A stretch of DNA of 64,000 nt, taken from positions 62,001 to 126,000 of the forward strand of contig CAVVAY010000004.1 in NCBI GenBank assembly GCA_963746465.1, read 5' to 3'. Made by a program: the position numbers and the translations under genes. The notes under the pieces are model-generated. The model was not told where the DNA came from, did not search any database, and worked only from the letters and a program-made list of their open reading frames with translations. The stretch comes from CAVVAY01 sp963746465 (lineage in GTDB: Bacteria; Actinomycetota; Actinomycetes; JACCUZ01). This document shows, one piece after another, positions 43,001-49,428 of this stretch; position 1 is the stretch's first letter, and every line of letters starts with the position of its first letter.

Positions 43001-43626
43001 CGGGCCCGCCACAGGTAGACCGGCTCCCGCACCACGTCGACCGCGCGCGCCAGCACGTGCGCCGGCAGGGTCACCGGGATGTCCTCGTAGAGAACGCCCT
43101 CGGGCCAGCGGAAGCCGTGCTCGTCCCAGAAGGTGCGGCGGAACAGCTTGTTCCACGCGGTCCGGTCGTTGAGCAGGGCGGGGTGCTTCGTCACGTGGGT
43201 GGCCGGGCGGGTGGCGTTGAACGCGGTGAACACCATGCCGGCCTGCCGGGTGCCCACCGTGGTCAGCCGGTGGAAGTTCCCGGTGGCGAAGTCTGACCCC
43301 GTGCGGTCCAGCGAGCCGGCCAGCAGCTCGTACGCGTTGCGGGTGACGATGTCGTCGCTGTCGACGAACGCCAGGTAGTCGCCGGTCGCCCGGTCCGCGC
43401 CGGTGTTGCGCGCGTTGCCGAGGCCACCGTTGGGCTGCCGGACCAGGACGAAGCGTTCGTCCTTCTCCGCGAAGGCCGCGGCGATGGTGGCGCTGGAGTC
43501 GGTCGAGCCGTCGTCGACCATCACCACCTCGAGGTCGCTCCACGTCTGCTGCGCCAGCGACTCCAGGCAGTCGAGGAGATAGCGCTCGACGTTGTAGATG
43601 GGCACGACGACGCTGACGCGGGGCAT
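40069..43626 (-). CDS. Fused glycosyltransferase 2 / TagF-like polyol-phosphate polymerase (third of three)
   Basis: This 1185-residue protein is the largest polymerase here. Residues about 1-240 are a GT-A domain (VSVVVPIYNVERYLLDCLES, PNGGLGNARNTGADRATGDY, AFVDSDDIVTR). A long middle part (about 340-790) is beta-rich with several repeats of an immunoglobulin-like or jelly-roll pattern (VWWDGDVLRLSGYAYI, VRVDGRVLELTGTLHG, VAWTEGGWLELTGTYA). The C-terminal part (about 830-1170) is TagF-like: RVLQTWHGVPVTAVGLD, VLLVRPHPKVVDRV, DVLVTDYSSVLVDF. GAGGAG stands 12 bases before its ATG. It is on the opposite strand to the other two, so may be regulated apart. Confidence 0.94.
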   Translation of the reverse strand: MPRVSVVVPIYNVERYLLDCLESLAQQTWSDLEVVMVDDGSTDSSATIAAAFAEKDERFVLVRQPNGGLGNARNTGADRATGDYLAFVDSDDIVTRNAYELLAGSLDRTGSDFATGNFHRLTTVGTRQAGMVFTAFNATRPATHVTKHPALLNDRTAWNKLFRRTFWDEHGFRWPEGVLYEDIPVTLPAHVLARAVDVVREPVYLWRARVGDSTSITQRRTEPRAIRDRFAAVDGVSRFMAERGEDDLKARYDKSVAEQDLKYFLQQLDVADDEFRALFLELTNDFFDRARPDVFDDLPALARLKWHLVRRRLMPELLEVLRFEHAGEIAYTPIVRKGRKIYGDYPFRTDAELAIPPEVYRLGKDELPLPARVEDVWWDGDVLRLSGYAYIAFLELPTERSGRIRLTLEESGHPESVIPLELRRVRRPDVTQNAPDGVTNYDGSGWEASLPVSALRHRGRFRTGNWRLRVEVRSKGVTRRRWLSGTEPGRAKRPGWATVDGARIVPTTMAGNFAVEVSTTPAEVDDVRVDGRVLELTGTLHGRPFDPATAWLRASREDGTSTLELPVATAGSSSGGETPFVTRVDIDALLGEGEVDEALTRGQDLGDGAEWDLSLFPDATGARISLSAGSEMPEARLTVAGPEVLLQVTRRGRLQVIVRRPRPEVHDVAWTEGGWLELTGTYAEPTGAPTEVVLSATERAVSLTVPMTRDGERFTVRLLPTAMVTPGGPMPLGEGQWDFYARTVGMPNMVRVKVARPTLPTLPQRRVEGPRELMALDVDRYCLALQVSGGLPVGDRSRAGARRLRTEAYPAYLRQPLLDQVLVDAYGAGRYADDARAVHDELASRGTGLEVLWAVQDGQAVPPAGARQVTRHGREWYEALARSRYVVTSDLLGLSDLPARPGQRVLQTWHGVPVTAVGLDDEHAGTRLGRGWEDRLRREAARWDVLLSAGPHGTEVLQRAFEVQRSVTETGLPRHDLLVAPDRADERATRAAEVRDELGLPAGRRVVLYAPSYRPEQQVAPDRYRLDLLLDPDQLAKELGDDHVLLVRPHPKVVDRVPTADGRSVVDASWHADGRDLLLAADVLVTDYSSVLVDFALTGRPMVFFIPDLEHHRDQLGGLYLDSTALPGAVVTDESDLADAVRSAAGRAGTYAGAYQDLVTRHAPRADGQAAARAVDALLAENGAG

Positions 43627-43730
43627 GCGGGTTCGGGGCTCCTCGGTAGAGATCGGCTCAAAGTCTATGGGCCGCAGTTCTGTTGCCCCGAGGGTGGTTT
43701 CGCCGGGCCCAGTTTGGTTGAGTGGCGGGC

Positions 43731-44081
43731 ATGGCGTCGTACTCGGTGAACGGGAGCGCGGTGAGCCACGCGGAGCGGCTGATCGACGCCCGGCAGTACG
43801 TCCTGGACAGCGACTGGGGGGAGGTGCAGCCGCGGCCCGAGGACCAGAACGCGTACTTGGAGTCGCACTCCTGGGACGACTACGCCGCCTGGCACCTCGG
43901 TCTCACCGACGGGGCGACCGACGAGACCAAGGCGCGGTACGCGTTCTGCTACGGCGACCTCCGGCGGGTGCACCGGACCGGGCTGATCGCCTGCGTGTAC
44001 CGGGCCGCCGAGTGGCGGCACAAGGACGTCGAGCTGGCCGCCCACGAGCTGCTCCAGCGCCTCGACCGGGTCAGCGCCTGA
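43731..44081 (+). CDS. Conserved hypothetical protein
   Basis: This 116-residue soluble protein has a compact, highly ordered sequence (RLIDARQYVLDSDWGEVQP, ESHSWDDYAAWHLGLTDGA, KARYAFCYGDLRRVHRTGL, RAAEWRHKDVELAAHELLQ). I recall closely similar small proteins in many Actinobacteria and some Proteobacteria, none with a known function. The ATG at 43731 was preferred to the GTG at 43722 because the conserved part starts there. It stands alone between the polymerase and the SRPBCC gene. Confidence 0.85.
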   Translation: MASYSVNGSAVSHAERLIDARQYVLDSDWGEVQPRPEDQNAYLESHSWDDYAAWHLGLTDGATDETKARYAFCYGDLRRVHRTGLIACVYRAAEWRHKDVELAAHELLQRLDRVSA

Positions 44082-44091
44082 CCGCTCGGGC

Positions 44092-44607
44092 TCACCTCGG
44101 CTGGACGGTCCGCTCCTGGTACGACGGGTTCAGCTCGGTCCATCGGGTGTGCCAGTCGGCGGCTTCCTGCCCCGCGACGTGGGCGCCGAGGTCCTCGACG
44201 TGAGCCTGCCAGCCGGCACCGTGGGCGGCGAGCTCAGCCAGCGGGATGCCGCGCTCCTCCACCACCAGGCGGGTCTGGTCGCCGTCAACGTCGAGCACGG
44301 CCTCGACGACCGTCTCGTCCTCGTCCCCGGGGGACATGGTGACGAGGAGGCGGTTCGGGGGCTCGCAGACCTCCACCCGGCCGGGGCCTTCCCAGCCGCT
44401 GGTGAAGGTGGCCCGGAAGGCGCCGCCGACACGGAGGTCGCCCTCTACCTCGGCGACCCACCGGGCGAGCCGTGCCGGGTCGCTGACCGCCGACCACAGG
44501 TCGTCGATGTCGGTGTCGTAGCGGCCGTCCATCCGCACGACTCCCTTGCCGTCGACGGAGTGCATGGTCCCGGTGATGCGGGCGGTTGCTCGGGTCTGGT
44601 CGGTCAT
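44092..44607 (-). CDS. SRPBCC (Aha1/ActR-like) family protein
   Basis: This 171-residue protein is an AHSA1-type START-like domain: RYDTDIDDLWSAVSDPARL at the start, WVAEVEGDLRVGGAFRATF, GPGRVEVCEPPNRLLVTMSP and a long C-terminal helix with GAGWQAHVEDLGAHVAG. Such proteins bind small hydrophobic ligands and are often coded with ArsR-type repressors, as here. The ATG overlaps the ArsR stop in ATGA, so both are made from one message. The ligand is unknown. Confidence 0.93.
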   Translation of the reverse strand: MTDQTRATARITGTMHSVDGKGVVRMDGRYDTDIDDLWSAVSDPARLARWVAEVEGDLRVGGAFRATFTSGWEGPGRVEVCEPPNRLLVTMSPGDEDETVVEAVLDVDGDQTRLVVEERGIPLAELAAHGAGWQAHVEDLGAHVAGQEAADWHTRWTELNPSYQERTVQPR

Positions 44608-44930
44608 GTCGCGTCCCTCCGTGCTTTCTTACCTCGGGCGATCTCGGTGTGCAGGGCGTCCAGGCGGGACTCCCAGAGCGATCGGTAGTGGCTGAGCCAC
44701 TCGTCGACCTCGACGAGCGGGTCGGGGCGCAGGCTGTACACCCGGAACTGCGCCTCCTGACGGACCTCGACCAGGCCGGCCTCGCGCAGGACCCGGAGGT
44801 GCCGCGAGACGCCGGGTCGGGCGATCGGCAGCAGTGCGGCCAGCTCGCCGGCGGTGGCCGGCCCCTCGCCGAGGGCGTCCAGCACGGTCCGGCGGCTCGG
44901 GTCGGCCAACGCCTGCAGAACTGCGTCCAT
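44604..44930 (-). CDS. ArsR-family transcriptional regulator
   Basis: This 108-residue winged-helix protein has the ArsR/HTH_5 pattern: LADPSRRTVLDALGEGPATA, GELAALLPIARPGVSRHLRV (recognition helix) and LREAGLVEVRQEAQFRVYSL (wing). No metal-binding Cys motif (ELCVCDL) is present, so it is not a metal sensor of the classic kind. A near-perfect palindrome lies 10-25 bases upstream of its start and is the likely operator. It probably represses itself and the SRPBCC gene. Confidence 0.93.
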   Translation of the reverse strand: MDAVLQALADPSRRTVLDALGEGPATAGELAALLPIARPGVSRHLRVLREAGLVEVRQEAQFRVYSLRPDPLVEVDEWLSHYRSLWESRLDALHTEIARGKKARRDAT

Positions 44931-44939
44931 GGGGCATGT

Positions 44940-44955
44940 GTACCACAGTGGTTAC
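44940..44955. promoter_or_regulatory. Candidate ArsR operator
   Basis: GTACCAC-A-GTGGTTAC is a palindrome apart from one extra base in the right arm (GTA-CCAC against GTAACCAC). It lies in the 101-base gap between the ArsR start and the divergent SDR gene, so could control both. Confidence 0.4.
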
Positions 44956-45031
44956 GTACCCGTCCAGTTACTTAAGACCAACGGAGCGAAACGGACTGGA
45001 AGTGAGGTTCTGGATTTGCCACCATCGGGCG

Positions 45032-45805
45032 GTGGTCACCGCAGGCGTCGCCCTCGTCACCGGTGTCGGCCGGCGCCGCTCCATCGGCACCGGTCTCGCC
45101 GTCGGCCTCGCTCGCGACGGCTGGGACCTGGCGCTGGGCTACTGGACGCCGTACGACGACCGGCTCGGCTACCAGCGCACACCGGAGGACCCGCAGGCGG
45201 TGGCGGAGGAGTGCCGCCAGCTCGGCAGCTCCGTCGTGCTGGTACCGGGGGACCTGGCCGACCCGGACGTGCCGCTGCAGATGGTGAACTCCGCACGGGA
45301 GCAGCTCGGGCCGCTCACCGCCCTCGTGATGTCGCACTGCGAGTCGGTGGACAGCTCGATCCTCACCACGACGGTGGAGAGCTGGGACCTGCACTTCGCG
45401 GTGAACGCTCGGGCCACCTGGCTGCTCATCAAGGCCTTCGCCGAGCAGGTCCCGGATGCGGGGCGGGCAGCTGAGGTGCGCGGCCGGATCGTCGCGCTGA
45501 CCAGCGACCACACGGCCGACAACACGCCGTACGGCGCGAGCAAGGGGGCGCTGGACCGCATCGTCGTCGCTGCCGCCGCCGAGCTGGCGGACCTCGGCAT
45601 CCGCGCCAACGTGATCAACCCGGGCCCGGTCGACACCGGCTGGATGACCGAGGAGATCCGGCAGCTTGCTGTTGCCGACACCCCTGCCGGGCGACTGGGC
45701 ACCCCGGACGACACGGCGAACCTGGTGCGGTTCCTGCTCTCCGACCAGGGGTCCTGGATGAATGGGCAACTGCTCTACAGCAACGGTGGCTTCCGCACCG
45801 GCTGA
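45032..45805 (+). CDS. Short-chain dehydrogenase/reductase
   Basis: This 257-residue enzyme has the SDR fold: ALVTGVGRRRSIGTGLAVGL as the nucleotide-binding loop, VPGDLADPDVP, HFAVNARATWLLIKAF, VALTSDHTADNTPYGASKGA with the active-site YxxxK, and the NPGPVDTGWM loop. An active-site Ser is likely TSD. The start is uncertain: GTG at 45032 begins the fold directly, while a GTG at 45002 would add ten residues. It is divergent from the ArsR gene. The substrate is unknown. Confidence 0.88.
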   Translation: MVTAGVALVTGVGRRRSIGTGLAVGLARDGWDLALGYWTPYDDRLGYQRTPEDPQAVAEECRQLGSSVVLVPGDLADPDVPLQMVNSAREQLGPLTALVMSHCESVDSSILTTTVESWDLHFAVNARATWLLIKAFAEQVPDAGRAAEVRGRIVALTSDHTADNTPYGASKGALDRIVVAAAAELADLGIRANVINPGPVDTGWMTEEIRQLAVADTPAGRLGTPDDTANLVRFLLSDQGSWMNGQLLYSNGGFRTG

Positions 45806-45855
45806 CGGACACAGGCGATGGATGATCGGTCAGACAATGCGCTCGGCAGTGACGA

Positions 45856-45894
45856 ATCTGTTCGGTGGGCATTCGTGCACCTTGACGAACAGAT
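45856..45894. repeat. 9-bp inverted repeat upstream of hypothetical gene
   Basis: ATCTGTTCG (45856-45864) and CGAACAGAT (45886-45894) are perfect complements 21 bases apart, 56 bases before the next ATG. A regulator site or a hairpin ending the SDR transcript are both possible. Confidence 0.5.
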
Positions 45895-45949
45895 CCGGCA
45901 CTATCGCTCGCTCGGTCCCTGACGGTCCGTCCATGTTTATCGGCATGAA

Positions 45950-46546
45950 ATGATCACGCTCGTGACAGACACCAACCTGGACCTGGAACTGGCCGCCGCC
46001 CGACAACGCCTCGCCGACATGGCCGCCGACGTGGCCCAGGTCGACTTCGACATGGATCCACGCGAGGTGGCCACCTGGCTCGACACTGCAGGGGGAGCCG
46101 CCACGAGGCGGGAATTCGTCCTCCCCGAGGATGACGAGCCGGAGACGCTCTACCTGTGGATGAACGATTTCGAGTTCAACTTCGATCGGTGGTTCCTGAC
46201 GCCGTTCGCCATGGGTCCCGAGCGCGCGGCCGAGGGGGAGTATGACTGGCGGGACGCGCTGATCGGCGACGAGATCGGCAGCGGGCTTCGAGTCACCGAC
46301 CTAACCCTCACCGGTATGGAGCCCGTGCAGGAATGGTTCAAGCAGCAGGCCGCTGGTCCCGAGCGGTCGGCCGTGGCGGATGTCGTTCTGCTGGCTGCGT
46401 TCGAACTCATCGCGCGCAGCTTGCCGAACACGAAGGACGTGCCTTTCCGGGTCGCTATGAGTCGCGGCGAAGAGTGGCGGGTCTGCACGTGGGATACGGC
46501 CGAAGCCGTGGCGCGAGTCCACACCTGGCAGCGTGGCACCGGCTAA
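45950..46546 (+). CDS. Hypothetical protein
   Basis: I do not recognise this 198-residue acidic, soluble protein. It has a helical N terminus (NLDLELAAARQRLADMAADV), a Trp-rich middle (YLWMNDFEFNFDRWFLTPFA) and a C-terminal part ending EEWRVCTWDTAEAVARVHTW. No signal peptide or membrane segment. The start is open: ATG at 45950 has no clear ribosome site, and GTG at 45962 is an alternative. It lies in a stretch of small unknown genes with looser codon use than the flanks, which could be an accessory islet. Confidence 0.6.
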   Translation: MITLVTDTNLDLELAAARQRLADMAADVAQVDFDMDPREVATWLDTAGGAATRREFVLPEDDEPETLYLWMNDFEFNFDRWFLTPFAMGPERAAEGEYDWRDALIGDEIGSGLRVTDLTLTGMEPVQEWFKQQAAGPERSAVADVVLLAAFELIARSLPNTKDVPFRVAMSRGEEWRVCTWDTAEAVARVHTWQRGTG

Positions 46547-46673
46547 CCGACTGGCAGAGATCCCGACGCACCATAGGTGCCATTACCGAGCACGCGAGCC
46601 ATCGGGAACCTGACTCGGACGAGACCCGTTCCCAAGTCATTGCAGCGTGCATCGACAATCGGAAGGCAACGAA

Positions 46674-46868
46674 GTGACCCAGCCAGAGTCACCCTCCGGT
46701 GTCAGTTCGGCCACCCCTCAGGGTCGCCTGATCGATGGGGCGGGCAACCTCGGCAGTCAGCCGGGCTGGCGCGGTCGCGCCGGACGCACCGTGGCCTACG
46801 TAACCCTGTTGGGGGCCACATTGGCGGTCGTCGCCGTCATCGTCGGCGTGATCTGGCTGTCCACCTAG
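46674..46868 (+). CDS. Small single-pass membrane protein
   Basis: This 64-residue protein has a polar N-terminal half and one hydrophobic helix at the end (VAYVTLLGATLAVVAVIVGVIW). GGAAGG lies seven bases before the GTG at 46674, which decides that start over an upstream ATG at 46647. Its function is unknown. Confidence 0.6.
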   Translation: MTQPESPSGVSSATPQGRLIDGAGNLGSQPGWRGRAGRTVAYVTLLGATLAVVAVIVGVIWLST

Positions 46869-47101
46869 GCTCCGGCGCGGCTATTGGACCCGCGCATATC
46901 CCAGCGGTGGGTGCGGTCGCGAGCGCAAGAGCGTTTCCGCGGGAACGCCTCTGTGGACAACCCGCCGTAGGTGCCGCTAGACCATGCTTCGGCCAAGGGC
47001 AGTCACTCGACCGCGGAACTGAGTGGTAGTGCCAGCTCTTACGGGCGGGAGAGCCACGGCTGGGCACTGACGGGAATCAAGCTGATCCGGCATATGCGCG
47101 G
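46869..47101 (+). other. Intergenic stretch, nothing recognised
   Basis: No coding signal, RNA gene or strong repeat was seen in this 233-base gap between two small unknown genes. Confidence 0.4.
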
Positions 47102-47668
47102 GTGAACGTCCCCACCTGGTTCAGCCGCGACGACGGGACCGGGATTGCGTACCTCCGTTCTCGGTCACCTGAGCAGTGGGGTGACGTGGCGCAGTCCGAA
47201 CATGTCGAGCTGGCGGACGGGCCGGGATTGGTTCTCGACTTCAACGGCGAGGGACAGCTCGTCGGGATCGAGTTCCTCGACCCGGGCAGCCTGCCTCCGC
47301 ATATAGGTGCCGTTGGCCGCGCTGAGAGTTGGCATTGGCCTGTCTCCTCAGTGGCTATAACTCAACCGATTCAACTTCCGAGAGTGCCAACTGGAGTGAG
47401 TCCAACACGCCGTCCTGGACCATCCGCTGGAAGGCTGGATCCCCGTCAGCGGCGAAGGCTTCGATATCGCGGATGTGGCGAACCACCACTTCCACCAAGA
47501 CTCGCCGCAGATCTTCGACGGCACCCTCCCAGCCGTATGCAGCGAGAAGTGTTCGTAATCGTTGAGGACGCCTGGCGAAGTCACGGAAGCCTTCGACCTC
47601 CGCCACCTGGCGAGCGTGCAACGGCACCCAGGCCAGGCAGCAGAATGCAAGATCGAACTCTGGTGTGA
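47102..47668 (+). CDS. DUF2283-like protein with long unsupported C-terminal read-through
   Basis: Residues 1-65 fit DUF2283: GTGIAYLRSRSPEQWG, HVELADGPGLVLDFNGEGQL and VGIEFLDPGSLPPH. The family is usually only 60-80 residues long. After about residue 70 the frame runs on for over 100 residues of Arg/Pro-rich sequence, most of it antisense to the kinase-like gene at 47355. I think the true protein ends near 47320 and that either the stop was lost by a small frameshift or the tail is non-functional. A shifted frame has a TGA close to 47325. Confidence 0.5.
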   Translation: MNVPTWFSRDDGTGIAYLRSRSPEQWGDVAQSEHVELADGPGLVLDFNGEGQLVGIEFLDPGSLPPHIGAVGRAESWHWPVSSVAITQPIQLPRVPTGVSPTRRPGPSAGRLDPRQRRRLRYRGCGEPPLPPRLAADLRRHPPSRMQREVFVIVEDAWRSHGSLRPPPPGERATAPRPGSRMQDRTLV

Positions 47669-48143
47669 CGGGTCCGGCGAAGTCCCAGTCGAAGAACCCT
47701 TGCAGCCGCCCGTCTTGCCAGGCTGCGTTGTAGGGGGCCGCGTCGTTGTGGCCGATGATCAGACCGGGTGACCACGAGCCGCCGCCACGCCATGTCCACG
47801 ACGGGTCGGGCGAGAAGTCCACTACCGCCCGGTGGTACTCCTGCAGCCAGTCGCCGACCTGATCCAAGGTCGCGTCGTCGTAAACCCAGTGAGGCCACGG
47901 CTTCTTTCTGCCCACGGTCTCACCGGGCAGCATGGACAAGATCTGCCTGCCGTCAGAGTCCCGACCAAGGGGTCGTGGCGCTCGCCTGAACCCAGCGTCT
48001 GAGAGATGCCCCAGCAACTGGTCTACCGATGCGGACCAGGAACCTGAAGGCTTGCGGATCGTGTCGCCGACCCGCACCGCTCCGCCCGCATTCCCGCCGT
48101 CCAGGACCAGCTCTTCGGAACCATCCGGTGGGGAAGCGTTCAC
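47355..48143 (-). CDS. Aminoglycoside phosphotransferase-like kinase
   Basis: This 262-residue protein belongs to the APH/choline kinase-like family. It has RVGDTIRKPSGSWSASVDQL near the nucleotide-binding start, the catalytic loop LIIGHNDAAPYNAAW (HxDxxxxN, with Asn in the place of Gly) and the metal-binding FFDWDFAGPVTPEFDLAF. Many such proteins phosphorylate small hydroxyl compounds and are not resistance genes, so no resistance is claimed. The GTG start follows a TAGCGT hexamer by 6 bases. Its 3' third lies opposite the DUF2283-like frame. Confidence 0.88.
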   Translation of the reverse strand: MNASPPDGSEELVLDGGNAGGAVRVGDTIRKPSGSWSASVDQLLGHLSDAGFRRAPRPLGRDSDGRQILSMLPGETVGRKKPWPHWVYDDATLDQVGDWLQEYHRAVVDFSPDPSWTWRGGGSWSPGLIIGHNDAAPYNAAWQDGRLQGFFDWDFAGPVTPEFDLAFCCLAWVPLHARQVAEVEGFRDFARRPQRLRTLLAAYGWEGAVEDLRRVLVEVVVRHIRDIEAFAADGDPAFQRMVQDGVLDSLQLALSEVESVEL

Positions 48144-48149
48144 GCGCCA

Positions 48150-48155
48150 ACGCTA
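48150..48155 (-). promoter_or_regulatory. Candidate -10 element for the APH-like gene (leaderless)
   Basis: On the minus strand TAGCGT lies 6 bases before the GTG at 48143. Confidence 0.45.
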
Positions 48156-48239
48156 TCCAGCAGCACGGCCCCCTGGTTGCGCTCGTTCGCCACGAAGCCA
48201 TTGTCGTTCGGCCGCGGCAGCGGTGTCACACTCGAGTCC

Positions 48240-49391
48240 ATGGGGTCCACCCGCTTGGTCTTGGTCCTCCTGACCGTCCCGCTCATGGTGCTGGGATGTA
48301 CTCAGGACGGGCCAGGGGAGGAGCCGGTGACCGGGCCCTCGGCCAGCCCGCACTCAGGCCGGACCCCGGCTATGACAGCGCTGCGTGTCCCGCGGGCGGT
48401 GCATCGGGCCACCGTGCTGACCGATGGCCGCGTGTTGTTCACCGGCGGCTGCACGCAGCAGGGATGCGAGGGTTTCGACCGGGCTCGGGCCAGCGAGATC
48501 TTCGACCCCGACGGCCGGCGCTTCCTACCGGGGCCAGACATGTCGACGCCACGAGCCGGTCACAGCGCCACGTTGCTGAACGACGGCCGTGTGCTTCTCA
48601 TCGGTGGCTACTCGGGGGAGGGACGACCGGCGTTGGCCACGGCGGAAGTCTTCGATCCCGTGAGCAACCAGATCACGGCCGTGGGAAGTCTCTCCGTCGG
48701 GCGGGCGGACCACACCGCCACCGTGATGCCCGACGGCGAGGTGTTGATCGCCGGCGGCACCGATGGATCGGGTGTCGCCTTCGCCACGACTGAGATCTTC
48801 AGCCCACGTGACAACAGGTTCCGGGCCGGGCCTGTGCTCACCGCGCCACGGGCCGGGCATGCGGCCGTCCTGACCGACGGCCGGCTCGTGCTGATCGGCG
48901 GCACCGCGGACTTCGTCTCAGCCCTGGCGACCACGGACGTCCTGGAGAGCGGCGTGTGGTCGCCGGGTCCGCGGCTGATCGTGCGGCGGCTCAAGCACGC
49001 AGCGACCGTGCTGCCGGACCGGACCGTGCTGGTCATCGGGGGAGCGATCGACTCGGAAGGCCGCGAGCGCCTCTCCAGCACCGAGATCCTGGACATCGAC
49101 GAGGACAGCAGCATGCTGGGCCCGGAGCTGTCCGAGGGTCAGTACAAGCTCGACGGCGCCGTGACAGCTCTCCCGGACGGGCAGGTCGTCATCGCCGGCG
49201 GTCAGCGCCTTGACGTGTTCGACCCCGAGACCCGCCAGATCAGCACACTGAAGGCTGCGCCGGTTCCGTCCAGGAGCTTCATCACGGCCTCACTCATCGC
49301 TGCTCACACGGTGCTCGTCGCAGGCGGCTACGACTCGAACATCTCGCCCACCGACCAGGCACGCGTCATCGACGTACCCCGGGCGGGCTGA
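48240..49391 (+). CDS. Lipoprotein with kelch-type beta-propeller repeats
   Basis: This 383-residue protein has a lipoprotein signal (LVLVLLTVPLMVLGC, lipobox VLGC) and then six or seven kelch-like repeats of about 50 residues. Each reads like PRAGHSATLLNDGRVLLIGG followed by TAEVFDP; repeats start near residues 50, 100, 150, 198, 246 and 300. A seven-bladed beta-propeller outside the membrane is likely. The ATG at 48240 was chosen because the signal peptide begins there. Function is unknown; binding of ligand or carbohydrate is typical for such folds. Confidence 0.9.
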   Translation: MGSTRLVLVLLTVPLMVLGCTQDGPGEEPVTGPSASPHSGRTPAMTALRVPRAVHRATVLTDGRVLFTGGCTQQGCEGFDRARASEIFDPDGRRFLPGPDMSTPRAGHSATLLNDGRVLLIGGYSGEGRPALATAEVFDPVSNQITAVGSLSVGRADHTATVMPDGEVLIAGGTDGSGVAFATTEIFSPRDNRFRAGPVLTAPRAGHAAVLTDGRLVLIGGTADFVSALATTDVLESGVWSPGPRLIVRRLKHAATVLPDRTVLVIGGAIDSEGRERLSSTEILDIDEDSSMLGPELSEGQYKLDGAVTALPDGQVVIAGGQRLDVFDPETRQISTLKAAPVPSRSFITASLIAAHTVLVAGGYDSNISPTDQARVIDVPRAG

Positions 49392-49428
49392 TGCCGGCGC
49401 ATCTGGCATTTCGCCCACCCGCAGGAGC

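Noticed and set aside
40141..43296. A 1051-codon plus-strand open frame
   Set aside because: It is exactly antisense to the third TagF-like polymerase, has shadow-like composition and no recognisable motif.
46577..47029. A 150-codon plus-strand frame overlapping the small membrane protein gene
   Set aside because: No ribosome site and shadow-like composition; the 64-residue frame with a membrane helix and GGAAGG site is preferred.
47355..48143. Aminoglycoside resistance gene
   Set aside because: The kinase fold is supported, but the family has many non-resistance members and the substrate pocket cannot be judged from sequence.
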